64,000 nt of DNA from Papio anubis (GCF_008728515.1 NC_044984.1:86139277-86203276), one strand, 5' to 3'; shown: positions 21,756 to 33,260, counted from the stretch's first letter. Notes: a model not told the origin generated them from the letters alone. Numbers and translations: made by a program.

Positions 21756-24543
21756 AGTTCGATTCCAGGAGTGGGGTGTCTCCTCTATCTTTCCCTTCTT
21801 CTGTTGCACTAAACATGAAAGTCATGGCTCCAGGTTGTCTAGCTCAAAATGTTAGACACTCAACCTGCACTTAGGTGAGAAACAAATCTATATATGACAA
21901 GTGAGGGAAAGAGCTAACAACTAGTATCCTAACACAATGATAATATTTGGGGGGTTCACCTTTGTTCTGACTATGTCTAGAGCCATGAGATTAAAACTAT
22001 AATAGGCTTTAAAATGTACAACCCCCAATAATGGAACATACCATCTGAAGGGTACAAATCAACCCACAATAAAATTAATAAACGAATGTCTCTATTCTTG
22101 TTGCTACTTGTGCATGTGAAACCATGAGGCTATTGATGATTTCCACATGGTTATCAGGAAATTCCCCCAAAGGATGCTTCAGGTGTGTTTGCAACCCAAA
22201 CCGTCAACTATGGTACACCTGTAGTACCTATTGTGTTCTGCTTCTGCTCTGACTCTCCCTTTTGAAACATAATGCCCAAAAAGTCACTTGAAGGGCCTGT
22301 TTATTGCTGCTACTTATGGTAACAACATGTACGAAGAAGACTGCCTCTCAATACTATCAAAGCCACAACACTGTTTTGAGCATAGGTGGTGAGAATTGCC
22401 TTTTTCAAACTCTTTACTAGTTTTTGTCATTTGGACTCTAAAACAAAATGTGTTATTCACAACCTTCCAAGGTTGTTCATCAAAAAAACAAAAAGGTTCT
22501 CTAACACTAAATGATCAAAAACAACATATCAGAGGGTTTGATGGAACAACAGGTACACATTTCCCTCCACTCATATCCCTTTCCACTTCAACAAAATACA
22601 TTTTTTGCCTGATTTGCAAAATGAAAGCCCATGTACACTTCAATGAATGCACACAAATACTTGTACATGGTACAGGTAATGTAAGAAATCAAATAACTAT
22701 TAGAATTTTTCTTTTACAATGCTAAAAAATAAAGCTGTTTTTTTTTCATTAAATTTATGTGATTGGCATGATGATTTTCCTTACTCTACATTTTACCTAA
22801 TCCTTTTTTACACATGAGTATCATCATAATAAGCTAAACTTTCCTCATGAAATGAAAGTCACTTTTTCTATCAGTGTTCTATAACATATAAAAAGATGCT
22901 TAGCTACGTACACATTGAAATAAATGCAAATTATAAAAACATTTTAAAAACAACGGTGATAGTTAATGCCCCTAAACACCAGAAGGCAGCACAATTCTAA
23001 TTATATCTAATGAGTAATTCCAAACAAAAAATAAAATCTGCAGTGGAAAGCACCAATTCAACATGCAACCTATAATAAATTTATCCATGATGCAATTACA
23101 ATTACTGCATTTTTGCCTAATTGTTACTGAAAAGATAACAGCACCCAGAACTCAGGAACACTAAATTACTTGAAAGTGAATCCTGTCAGAAAAATCTTTT
23201 AATTGACATAAAAATGCTACATTTTCTCAAAAATTTCTGAATGATGCTATTGTACACTAATGATCTATATAGACATGTTTTTTTGAAGCATATATAAAAA
23301 ACCACAACAGTTAATCTTATTATTGGTCATGAATGTGAAACTCAGTTCAGAATATCGATGTTTTATTTAATGCACTACACACCAGTTATACACAGTAGTG
23401 TACAGCAGGAGATAACAATGTGGAAATCAATGTTTCCCAAGTGGTGTTCTCTCAAAAAACTTACCAGATAACTACTGCACCATAACCACTTTTTCTTGTT
23501 TTCCTCCATCTACTATCCAAAAGCATACAGCACCAGCCCCTGCAGAAAGAGATTAGACATGATACAATATCTAGGAGCTAATTTAACAGGAAAGTACATA
23601 GTGACAGAACAACAATGATTTATTTGTAATGGTGGTGCTTAATGAGTTGTGATTTATTCAGATGACCTCCCCTATGCTCCCATGTCCTCATTCCTCCCAG
23701 CTCACACTCACAGCCTTCTCTTTTCAGCATAGTTGTGGGGAATGAAGGCTGATGACTGCATTTGGTTTTAACTATGCATTAATATTGGAATCTGATATTC
23801 TAGGAAAATTTGGTTATTCTGATTGGCTATATTCACTTCCAAGATTCTACAATTCAATCAATGTTTCACTGAACTAAGTCTTGAGTATTCTTTAAAAAAA
23901 TGTTAAAGAAAAAAACTATTCATGATTTTGTAGAATTTCTTTCACTTTTAACAACTGCAGTGCCTCAGAGTAGGCTTTCGGGTTTTTCACATAACGTTTC
24001 TTTTCACTTTTTTTTTCTAGTATTTTATCCCCTCTCACTCATCAAGACTTAGGATGCCTAGAATGCCTATTTATGATGATCTTAATTTTTATTCTGGACT
24101 GTACAGAAAGAGTGATCTCCACTGGGAAAATTAGTTGCTGTTTTGAGGGAAGGTACTTTCTGGTTTCCCTTAAAATGGTTGCTATACTATTTTCTCAGAA
24201 TGTGTTAAAAGTTTCGTGGCAGCAGAGTTTAGTATCTTTAAAATTAGGTGGCAATATCTTTAAAATTAATATCCACATTATAAAAAGAGAGATGATCATT
24301 TCTCAGAAACAGGCGGTGGAAGTAGAAGTTAACAAAATGGGCAAATAATTCATATGCCAAAAGTGGTAACTACTTTTAACTCAATTAAAGGTTGAATAAC
24401 TATTTAAAAAGCGTCTCAAAGGAGATATGCATCAAGCTTTCAAATACCACTACCTCCTCAGCACAACACTGAAAGGCTTATTAACTTAAAAAGTTGAAAT
24501 CAGGGTATGGAAATACATTTTGAGAGACTATCAGAAGTTGATA

Positions 24544-24544
<1 letters not shown>
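21756..24544. other. Long stretch without recognised repeats
   Basis: Nearly 2.8 kb in which I could place no Alu, L1, L2, MIR or LTR. Frames of 109 codons (22396-22725) and 91 codons (24073-24348) have no recognisable domain or coding signature. A short phrase TATCTTTAAAATTA repeats near 24232 and 24254. Confidence 0.45.

Positions 24545-24574
<30 letters not shown>
24545..24574. repeat. (AC)15 microsatellite
   Basis: Uninterrupted AC dinucleotide repeat of 30 bases. Confidence 0.97.
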
Positions 24575-24576
<2 letters not shown>

Positions 24577-24878
24577 TTGAGAGTAACGTAAATGTACTAG
24601 TCTTTGCCTACACAATTGTAATTCTTTGAATCTTGAACCATTTTATCTTTTTTCCTATACCTTTTCTTTAGAGCTTACTTTAGCCAATATTTATGCTGAA
24701 TATTTTATTTAGATGTTTTGTGTTTATGGGAAAGCGCACTTGATTATGGAAATATTGATTTTAAATCTTGCTTCCTAATCAATGATTAGGCAGTGGATAG
24801 TGGCATTTGAGTCACTATCCCAAACGGTGACAACAAATTAAATTTCAGGCAGAGTTCCAAGAGGTCATGACTTGTTTC

Positions 24879-25694
24879 AAAGATAACATATTTTCCAGCT
24901 TCATCCATGTCCCTGTGAAGGACATGAATTCATTCTTTTTTATGGATGCATAGTATTCCATGATGTGTATTTGCCACATTTTCTTTATCCAGTCTATCAT
25001 TGATAGGAATTTGGGTTAGTTCCAAGTCTTTCCTATTGTGAATAGTGCTGCAATAAACATACTTGTACATGTGTCTTTATAGAATGATTTATAATCCTTT
25101 GGTTATACACCCAGTAATGGGATTGCTGGGTCAAATGGTATTTCTAGTTCTAAATCCTTGAGGAATCGCCACACTGTCTTCCACAATGATTGAACTAATT
25201 TACACTCCTACCAATAGTGGAAAAGCATTCCTATTTCTCCACATCCTCTGCAGCAACTGTTGTTTCCTGACTTTTTGATGATCGCCATTCTAATTGGTGT
25301 GAGATGATATCTCATGTGGTTTTGATTTGCATTTCTCTAATGACCAGTGATGATGAGCTGTTTTTCTTATGTTTGTTGGCTATCATTCTCAGCAAACTAA
25401 CACAGAAACAGAAAACCAAACACCGTATGTTCTCATTCATAAGTGGGAGTGGAACAATGAGAATATATGAGCACAGGGAGGGGAGCATCACACACCCGGG
25501 CCTCTCAGGGCGTGGGGAGGAAGGGGAGGGGTAGCATTAGGAGAAATACCTAATGTAGATGATGGGTTGATGGGTGCAGCAAACCACCATGGCATATGTA
25601 TACCCATGTAACAAACTGCACGTTCTGCACATGTATCCCAGAACTTGAAGTATAATTAAACAAAATAAAATGAAAAAAAAAGATACCACATTTT
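24879..25694. mobile_element. 5'-inverted (twin-primed) L1PA-type insertion
   Basis: Two abutting L1 pieces in opposite orientation. 24895-25380 is antisense ORF2 3' sequence; 25381-25680 is sense L1, from the ORF2 end through the 3' UTR to a short A-rich tail. Read in L1 order the two parts are almost contiguous: only about 5 bases of L1 are missing at the junction. Imperfect TSDs (14 of 16 bases) flank it at 24879-24894 and 25679-25694. The structure is the hallmark of twin priming. The 3' UTR is diverged from the youngest L1s. No intact protein is encoded. Confidence 0.93.
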
Positions 25695-26579
25695 CATAGT
25701 TATTATAGGAAGTTGTATAGCTATCTGGCAATCATAAATACGTTCCTGCCTTAATGTGATTAATATAGAGCAATTATAATTTTAGTCTGTGCTACTGATA
25801 GTTTTGTTATTTGCTAATATAGATGATGCTGTCTATGGAAATGTGATTGGGGGGGGGTTTATGAAGTCATGCAAGTTCCACTGCAAGTCCAATACGCATT
25901 CTGAGAGAAATTTTGTTAGTACAGTAGAAATCCGGAGTTCTTTAGCACACAATATCTAGAGAGACTGTCCTTGGATGGACTATGTGTCTGTATATTATGT
26001 TCTCATATAGGACTTCTTTCAAGACTAGTACATCATTGCCTTATATTTTTCCTGAGGGATCAGAGAAAGATACTTGTGGTAAATGTCATGTCCTGCTTCC
26101 AACCCTACCTCCACTCATCAAATCGCTACCCAGTACTACACACAGACATTACATTCAGGAGAAATAACACAAGAGCCTTTGCCAAAACATACAGTGTTGT
26201 GATGTGGGTTCTCTCTGTGCAGAAAACCATATGTACCCTGTGTTTCTCACAAGCACACCAGCCTTTGAAATGAGACAGGACAAAATATCAGCTGTGAAAA
26301 ATACATCCCCACCAGTCTTGAGGAAACTCTAGGCTTTAACTTTTCCCAAACAGTTTTGAGAATTCTATTTGGATTTATTCTTACTGTAGCATTCATAACA
26401 ATGAATTGCAATTACCCCTTTCAGTGATGCCTCCCATTATACTGTAAGCTCTTGATTTTTTTTTTAATCAAACTCTCATGAGAAAGCTCCATCATCTCCA
26501 TTTCAAAAATACTTCTATATCTGCCTTCCAATTGGTTTCTTCTCACCAATCCCACCACTACACCCCTGGTTCAAAGTGT
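25695..26579. other. No recognised repeat
   Basis: Contains a G9 run at 25849-25857 and overlapping 61- and 100-codon plus frames (25971-26273) without domains. A short L2-like phrase ('actgtaagctcttga') lies near 26440. Confidence 0.4.
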
Positions 26580-27200
26580 CATCATTTTTTGTTTGGATTT
26601 ATAGAATAGCCACCTAAGTGGGCTTTCTGATTCTTTTCTTATCCCTCTACAGTCTATCCTATGGAGCACACGTTCATAAAACTTTTATATTCGAATCATG
26701 CTTCTTAATAAATCTTCAAGATAGTTTGATGATAAAGGTCAAACCCCTTACCCACTTATTTCTCTAACATGTTTCTTTTTATTTTTCCTTTGGTTTATAT
26801 ACTTCAGGAAGATTGACTTTCACTCTCTTTCTGGAACATTCTACATTTATTCCCAGTGATGGCCCTTGCTCTTGGCTACCCTTCTGCTTGGATTCTCTGC
26901 TTCCAGATCTTTGAATGGTTGCCTCTTTGTAGTCACTCAGTCCAGTTTCAATATCCCTCCCAGTTTAAATTCCCTCCCAGGAATGACTTTCCTGACTTTC
27001 TGGATAAAATTGCCCAACCTCCCCTAGTCACTCTTTCTTATAGCTCCTTGCTTACTTTTTTTTTTTTTCATAGCACATTTTAGTCTCTGAAATTATATTT
27101 GGTAATATGACTTTGTCCTGTTCATTACAATAGTCTTAGCTCTGGGACCTGGGCCTGATTAATACTACCTGCTAAATAAATATTTTTGACTCTCCGATTG
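26580..27200 (+). repeat. L2 LINE 3' region, sense
   Basis: Long sense L2: 'ctacagtctatcctatggagcacacgttcataaaac', 'ttctttctggaacattctac', 'ccagatctttgaatggttgcctctttgtagtcactcag', 'cctttcctgactttctggataaaattgcccaacctcccctagtcactc', 'tcatagcacatttt', ending at 'gctaaataaatatttttgac'. A T-run sits at 27055-27069. Confidence 0.75.
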
Positions 27201-27283
27201 ATTGGCAGATAATCTGTCTTATTACCTACTCCACCTCCAGTAACTAGCACAACAATAGACACATTGTGAATAGTGCTGCTATT

Positions 27284-27688
27284 TGCATTGCTATAAACAA
27301 ATATCTGAGACTGAGTAGTTGATAAAGAAACGTGGTTTATTTTGGCTTATGATTCTACAGACTGTGCAGGAAACACCGTGCCAACATCTGTTTCTGGTGA
27401 GGGCCTGAGGATGCTTACTACAGTCATGGGGGAAGGCAAAAAGGGAACAGGCATATAGATGGTGAGAGCAGGAGCAAGAGAGAAGACGGAGTTCCCAGAC
27501 TCTTGAACAACTGGATCTCATGGTAACTAACTGAGCGAGAGCTCACTCATCACCAAGGGGATGACACTAAGCCATTCATGAGGCGTCCACCCCCATGATT
27601 CAATCACCTCCCACTAGAACCCACTTCCAAACTTAGAATTCATATTTCAGCATGAGATTTGGAGAGGGCAAACATGGAAACCATATCA
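27284..27688 (-). mobile_element. MaLR (MST-type) solo LTR, antisense
   Basis: 'gctataaacaaatatctgagactgagtag', 'ggtttattttggcttatgattctacagactgtgcagg', 'catctgtttctggtgagggcctgaggatgc', 'gccattcatgaggcgtccacccccatgattcaatcacctcccac', 'tttcagcatgagatttggagagggcaaacatggaaaccatatcag' follow antisense MST order. Confidence 0.8.
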
Positions 27689-27754
27689 GCAGCAACATAA
27701 GAAATATTCGTTGATTGGATTTGTTTTTTCCAATAATTATCTCCTTGAAAATTA

Positions 27755-28214
27755 TGTGGCACTGGTTGAATTGTGTTTCCTAAAAAGATACACTGAATTC
27801 CTAACTCTTGATGCCTGGGAATGTGAACTTGTTTGGAAACAGGGTCTTTGCAGATGTACACAAGTTAAGATGAGGTCATACTTTATTGGAGTGGTTCTTA
27901 ATCCGGTATGCTAGTGTCCGTATAAGAAAATGAGAAGAGACATAGAGACAAACACACAAGGAGAGCACTATGTGATAAAGAAGGCAGAGATTGATGTGTC
28001 TACAAGTCAAGGAATGCCAAAGACTGCTGGCAACACCAGAATTTAAGAGAATGGTATGGAACACACTCTTTCTCAGAGCGCTCCAGAAGGAACCAATCTG
28101 GCTAACACATTGATTTCAGACTTCTGGCCTCTAGAACTATAAGATAATAAATTGCAGTTGTTTTAAGCTACCTAGTTTGTGATGCTTTGTTAGGTAGGCC
28201 AGGAAACTAATACA
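27755..28214 (+). mobile_element. MLT1 solo LTR, sense
   Basis: Near-complete MLT1: 'actggttgaattgtgtttcc', 'gaacttgtttggaaacagggtctttgcagatgtacacaagttaagatgaggtcatac', 'aaggcagagattgatgtgtctacaag', 'acacattgatttcagacttctggcctctagaactataagataataaattgcagttgttttaagctacctagtttgtgatgctttgttaggtaggccaggaaactaatac'. It lies 67 bp after the opposed MST-type LTR. Confidence 0.93.
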
Positions 28215-28309
28215 TGAAACAAAGAAAGTAATAGAATGTCAGATGAAACCATGCCAACTGCTTTTACTGTCATTCCCCTTATAAGATGCAAGAGAGTACT
28301 CCACTTTTC

Positions 28310-28480
28310 ATTGCTTACTATTCATGTGACTTTGGTATACTATTTAACCTCTCTAAACCTGTTTCCTTATTTATAAAATGGGATTTATATTGCCCATCCT
28401 ATAGGGTTATTGTGATATCAAGATAGTTAACTCATGCAATGCACTTAGAACAGATTGCAATAAGTAATGAATATTCAGTA
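28310..28480 (+). repeat. MIR SINE, sense
   Basis: 'catgtgactttggtatactatttaacctctctaaacctgtttccttatttataaaatgggatttata', 'ctatagggttattgtgatatcaagatagttaactcatgcaatgcacttagaacag' is clear sense MIR. An A9 run follows at 28480-28488. Confidence 0.88.
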
Positions 28481-28869
28481 AAAAAAAAATGGCTTTTATT
28501 CTTATGCAGGGGTGAAGTAACTGTGACTGAGAGTAAAGATTGGTGCAGTAAACATTAGCTACATAAACTCTGTATTTCACACAACCATTTATTCTTCTAG
28601 CAAACATGTATGAGCTCCAAGCATTGGATTTGTCTCATTTTGTTCCAGATGGCAGGTTGAGTTCTTTAGCAGAGTTTCTTCAGAAACTTCTCTATTCAAG
28701 GATTAATGAATCTGGAGTTAGATTTCAGCTTAATATAAACTGCCAAATAATAAAATAGGAGTTATTTCTGAGTAAACTTGAGTGGAGAGACTAACAAGAA
28801 AGTAACTTACCTGGAGTCTATATGGCCATTTGTCAGGAGAGGTAAAGTAGATACATTACTATCTGCAGT
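28481..28869. other. No recognised feature
   Basis: Nothing assigned beyond simple A-rich sequence. Confidence 0.4.
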
Positions 28870-29290
28870 AAATGCTGAAATTGCTCCCCAGTGCCCCTTT
28901 TGGTACTGAAGGACATCATTCCCAAGCTGCTAAGAGTGCTTCTGGCTGTCAGTCCATTCTGGGAATTGCTTTGTTTGAAGAGAGGCTACTTACCTAAAGG
29001 CATGCCCTCTTCTTGGGGCAGTCTGCATCCAAACTTGATTCATGTAGTTACAAAGATTCAATCTGTTCTCCCCTGCTAGAGTCAATAGGGGCTATACTAC
29101 TGTAGAGTTCCCATGGGATCAGCTGAGACCTTTCCTGAGTCTGATTGAGGCCAACTTTTTCCTCTGCCCAATCCTACATCCTTCCCTTCTTCTACAGATG
29201 TTGAACCCAAGAGCACTCCTTCATATATCTGCTTCAAAGTCTTCTTCTGAGAGATCCCAACCTAAGTATCATCTGAAACCAATCAACCAA
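28870..29290 (+). mobile_element. Possible LTR-like fragment
   Basis: The end 'tgttgaacccaagagcactcc...tcttcttctgagagatcccaacctaagt' resembles the 3' terminus of an ERVL-type LTR. The upstream part is not recognised. A 62-codon frame (28891-29079) here has no domain. Confidence 0.3.
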
Positions 29291-30029
29291 CCTTCATATA
29301 AATTATTTATCTCACATGAACTTTTAGAGCCAAAATACTTGCCAGAAAGAAATTTGAAACTTTGGTTTAAATATGAATAAGATGAGACCATTTGTCCTAG
29401 AAAAAAAGCAAGTATACAGGCAATTGTCTATAATTTATTCACATAAAAATAACACGCGAATGTATCCTCTTTTCATTGTATCACTTAACAGTAGAGCCTA
29501 AACAGTAAAATTTGCAAGTTGAAAATTATTGGTTGCTATGTTGATAGACACACTGAAAATGGATGGATACAAACAAATTAGAAGATGTCATAACTCCTGT
29601 TAATATCACCTTTACATTTCTGTACCCACTGGTGTTTATGAAGTCTTTCATATTCTTGCTTTCATTTGGATTTTATTTTAGTGCTGACAGAGGAAGAAAA
29701 GGTATTATTTCCTTTTTAGAAATGAGAAAGGCCAGTGGAAGAGCTAAGAATCCAGGCTGGTCTTCTAAGAGCCTATTTCTCCTTGACTCTCTCATACTGC
29801 CTAAAGCAACTGAACCTGTAGAGACAACACATTCATCCAAAAAATAATTAGGGAATAATTAAAAGGTTTTGACTACGTGGATAGATACCTGGTAGATGGT
29901 ACTGATTTTGGATTTATTAGTACTGAAGGAAAGTAAGGGAAATTTTGGAAGGGAATTGAAAAACAAAAAAGGTTACCTAAGAAGTTATGTGTTATTGCTG
30001 CTGTATCCAGGTATTCAAGCTAGCATCTA
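29291..30029. other. No recognised feature
   Basis: AT-rich. Frames of 94 codons (29563-29847) and 70 codons (29896-30108) lack recognisable domains. Confidence 0.4.
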
Positions 30030-30415
30030 TTTTCAGGTATTTTTGCTACATATTTTACAAACATTATATAAATTCATCCCTAGAACAGCCTTATCAGGTG
30101 AGTGCTAATTATCATAGTGGGAGTTAGTGCTATAATAAAGGTCAAGTACTATGAAGGGCTTGCTTTAAATCCTGCCTCCATGGCTGTGTGAACCTGAGCA
30201 ATAGTTGACATCTCTAAGCATCAGTTATATCTTCTACAAATGAAAGAATGGGTACATTATTATGCCTACTTCCTAATGTTATTGTGAAGATTAAGAGAGG
30301 TAAATCATTAAAAATGATCAACACATATTACAAACTCAATACATGATCATTATATCTATTTTACAGAGGAAGAAATATGGGCACAGAAAAAATTGATAAC
30401 TTTCTTTAGATCCTA
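30030..30415 (-). repeat. MIR SINE, antisense, interrupted by another MIR
   Basis: Outer MIR pieces: 30030-30118 ('catattttacaaacattatataaattcatccctagaacagcc') and about 30345-30415 ('atctattttacagaggaagaaatatgggcacagaaaaaattgataac'). Put together they give continuous antisense MIR order. Confidence 0.6.
30125..30335 (+). repeat. MIR SINE, sense, nested
   Basis: 'gggcttgctttaaatcctgcctccatggctgtgtgaacctgagcaatagttgacatctctaagcatcag', 'tacttcctaatgttattgtgaagattaagagagg' is sense MIR lying between two pieces of an antisense MIR. Confidence 0.8.
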
Positions 30416-31149
30416 CAGTGTGCTGGTGACAGTGGATTTTCCAGACCATGACATCCCCTTAGCCTAACATCTCTCTTGTGACAGAATTTACCATCAGGTA
30501 ATTTTCCTGACTTCTTTAAAAGAGACACAATTGCAACACATGGGAGGTAATCCCAGTGGTCATGTTGTAAATGGGACTCCGTTCAATAGAAAGTAGCCGG
30601 TGGACCCTTTTGCTGTGAATTTCACGTCTAACTCAGCAAAAAGCCTTCATTCTGCAGAGCCTATCTCTCCAATGATGTTCCAGGATGGGCAGCCACTATC
30701 TTAAACTATTGATGTCACAGGTATATGCAGAGGCAGGGGAAGGCTGAGAGAGGAGGACAGGATCCTTTGTGGATTGACAGATGGATTCATACTCAGGAAA
30801 GAGAGAAATACAGTTTGTGAATGATGATTTGTTTCAGAGGTGTTTCATTGCCAGTATATTCACTTTCTAGTAACCCCAGCTTTTCAGAATGGAAATGTGG
30901 TATTCAAATTAAACATTTTTAATCCTCCAAAAGCACTACTATTAAACTGATCTTAATTACCACATTTTCTATTAGGTAGAATGATCTGAAATTCTGAATC
31001 CATCATGCAAGACATGAATAGAATTGGACTGCACACTAAAAATGTGCATACTTCAATGTTGTACATTTGCCTACATCACCTTTAAAACAATTAAATGGTG
31101 AATATGTGACTAAATTACCACACCATGTTCTCTGTTTCATTTCAAGGTT
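30416..31149. other. Unassigned sequence around the duplicated segment
   Basis: No repeat family or gene seen apart from the 61-bp segment annotated separately. Confidence 0.4.
30722..30782 (+). repeat. Probable source copy of a 61-bp duplicated segment
   Basis: 54 of 61 bases match 32197-32257 in the same orientation, 1475 bp downstream. Flanking sequence does not match. This copy lies in otherwise unassigned sequence. Confidence 0.85.
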
Positions 31150-31345
31150 GAAGTGTCTTACCATTACAAATGTGGGTAAAACCCTAGAATGCTAGGGGAT
31201 AGAATGGGAATTAATGCCTCTTTCTGTTGTTTTGGTTTGCACAAATTTGATGGCTTTGTGTAATTTGAATAATTGTAAGCTTCCAGCACGCTGATAAGGT
31301 TCACCTACATTATTCATTTGCATGAAATGCTGATCAATTACAGCG
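31150..31345. promoter_or_regulatory. Candidate conserved non-coding element
   Basis: Repeat-free, with an octamer ATTTGCAT at 31316-31323, 'ctgataaggttcacc' (GATA-like core), 'gatcaattacagcg' and a run of TAAT/AATT words. Inference from motif content only. Confidence 0.28.
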
Positions 31346-31354
31346 TCTCTCAGG

Positions 31355-31374
31355 AAAAAAAAAAAAAAAAAAAA
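31355..31374. repeat. Orphan A20 tract
   Basis: Twenty consecutive A with no SINE or LINE body directly upstream. Confidence 0.95.
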
Positions 31375-31773
31375 CCATTATTAAGTGTTCTTGCTCCCTG
31401 CCATCCCACATCAGCAAAGTTTAGGTTACTATCATCTGTTCCTACTCTGTTTTCCTAGGGTTATCTCATCAGTGAATGTCTATTAATCTTTTTCTTTCTG
31501 TTCTTTTTATCTTGACTTCATATGTGTTCCCATTTTCGGTCTATTCTCATGTCACTCTTCCTATCTGACTACTGTATCTTTAACATTTATTTCAGGAAAG
31601 CCTTTAATTAATATGATCATTATTGGGAGGAGGTTGTTGATTACATGGTTGCTGATTTACTAGCAGCAACAAAAATGCATATGTCCAAATTCACCTACGA
31701 TAAAACCCAGAAAACATTACTTTTTAAAATGGAAAAATTGATTATCTGTCTCTGTCTTGTCCTATAAGAAAAG
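31375..31773. other. No recognised feature
   Basis: Nothing assigned. Confidence 0.4.
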
Positions 31774-32196
31774 TCTGATGGTTAATTTTATGTATCAAGT
31801 TGGCTGGACAACAGTGCCTAGACATTGCCCAAGCATTATTCTAGATGTTTCTGTGAGGCTGTTCTTGGTTGAGATTAACATTTAAATTGGTAGATTTTAA
31901 GTAAAGCAGATTGCACTCCATGATGTAGGTGGACTTTATCCAAACAGTTGAAGACCTGAATGGAATAAAGACCTACTTCCTCTGAGCAGGAGGAAATTCT
32001 GCAGCAGACTGCATTTGAACGTGAACTGCACCATCAGCTCTTTCCTGCATCTTTAGCCTGATGACCTTTAGACTTGAACTGCAACATTGGCTCTTTCTGA
32101 GTCTCCAGCTTGACAGCCCCTCCATACAGATTTTGGTTGTGCCAGCCTCCATAACCTCCCTGGCCAACTGATCTCTCTCTCTCATATATATATATA

Positions 32197-32257
32197 TATA
32201 TGCAGAGGCAGTGGAAGGCTGAGAAAGGAAGACAGGGTCCTTTGTGTGTTGATAGAT
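32197..32257 (+). repeat. 61-bp copied segment inside the MLT2 LTR
   Basis: 88.5% identical to 30722-30782, same orientation. It is foreign to the MLT2 consensus order, sitting between the TA repeat and the TATG tract. Both copies begin with TATATGCAGAGGC. Confidence 0.85.
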
Positions 32258-32362
32258 AGAATACATAAATATGTGTGTATATATATGTGTATATATATAT
32301 GTGTATTAATATGTGTATATATGTGTGTGTATATATGTATATATGTGTGTATATATGTATGG
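32258..32362. repeat. TA/TATG simple repeat
   Basis: Alternating TA, TG and TATG units, about 90 bp, within the MLT2 LTR. Confidence 0.9.
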
Positions 32363-32435
32363 AGAGAGACAGAAAAAACATAGATGTATATATTTTGGGG
32401 TGGGGTCTTTTTTTCTGGAGAACACTGATTAATAT

Positions 32436-32789
32436 AAAAAGTAATCAACAGAGAATAACTACATTATTTTACATCTAGAGAAAGAGCAACTGGTGTAGCT
32501 TAAAAGTCTAGAATGTATTCCCAAAGAAGGTAATAGACATTTCATGTAAAAAGTATGTGGTCAAGTAAGTTTGAGAAATGTGGAATGAAGCAAAGTTGGT
32601 CATGGTTTTTGTTTGTTTGTTTGTTTACAGTAGAAGTCTAGAGTCAAAAATGATCAAGAAGAGCTGGGAAAACTGGGAGAATTACAGAGAGGGATCCAGC
32701 TGGGAGAATATCACATATAAAGGCAGACAAGAGTGATTAAGTATGGGAACCTGCAGTTAGTTTAGTCTCTCTGGAACCTGGACCAAGGG
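32436..32789. other. Unassigned, with (TTTG)n
   Basis: A short (TTTG)5 repeat lies at about 32607-32627; the rest is unassigned. Confidence 0.5.
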
Positions 32790-33260
32790 GTTAGATCATG
32801 TTCCTCCCTTTGGAACCTCTTCCAGTGGCTTTCATTATGCTTGAGTATATCTCATCCTTCCTGCTGTGGATGATGGGATCTTTCCCTTGTCTTCTTCTCT
32901 GACCTCTCTTCCTATTTACTTTTCTTCTTCTTGGATTGTGTTTTGCTCCTCCATCCCCCAACTGGACCCTCAAGTCCACTCCTATCTCAAAGTCTTAGTA
33001 CACCTCCACCTTGCACACTCTTCCTCCAGATCTTCTCCTTGTTGGTTCCTTCTCATTATGAAAGTCTTCCCCTCTCAAAGAAATCTTCCCTATCTATCCC
33101 AATAGAGTACAACTCTCTTGTCTCGCTCTCTCTAATACTTTACCCTGTTTTGTTTTCTCCATACAAGAAATCAGAAATCAGTATGTGACGATTGTATTTA
33201 TGTGTTCATTTTATTGCCTCTCATCTAAACCCTTAAAAGTCACCTAAAATAAACTTGGTA
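32790..33260 (+). repeat. L2 LINE 3' region, sense
   Basis: L2-like order: 'cctctttggaacc...ggctttcattatg', 'cccctctcaaagaaatcttccctatctatcc', 'ctctctaatactttaccctgttttgttttctcc', 'cttttaaaagt'-like terminus. Overlapping frames at 32866-33188 are products of this pyrimidine-rich L2 text. Confidence 0.6.

Larger units (their letters stand above)
31774..32435 (+). mobile_element. MLT2-type ERVL solo LTR, sense, with internal insertion
   Basis: Starts 'tctgatggttaattttatgtatcaagttggctgg' and runs through 'ggttgagattaacatttaaattggtag', 'aacagttgaagacctgaatgg', 'ttgaactgcaacattggctctttctgagtctccagcttg', to the end 'ttttctggagaacactgattaatat'. The TA-rich part near its 3' end is interrupted by a 61-bp segment (32197-32257) followed by an expanded TATG/TG tract (32270-32362). 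Long frames in this tract are low-complexity artefacts. Confidence 0.88.

Noticed and set aside
32034..32478. Overlapping Ile/Tyr/His-rich ORFs
   Set aside because: Low-complexity translation of the TA/TATG repeat in the MLT2 LTR.
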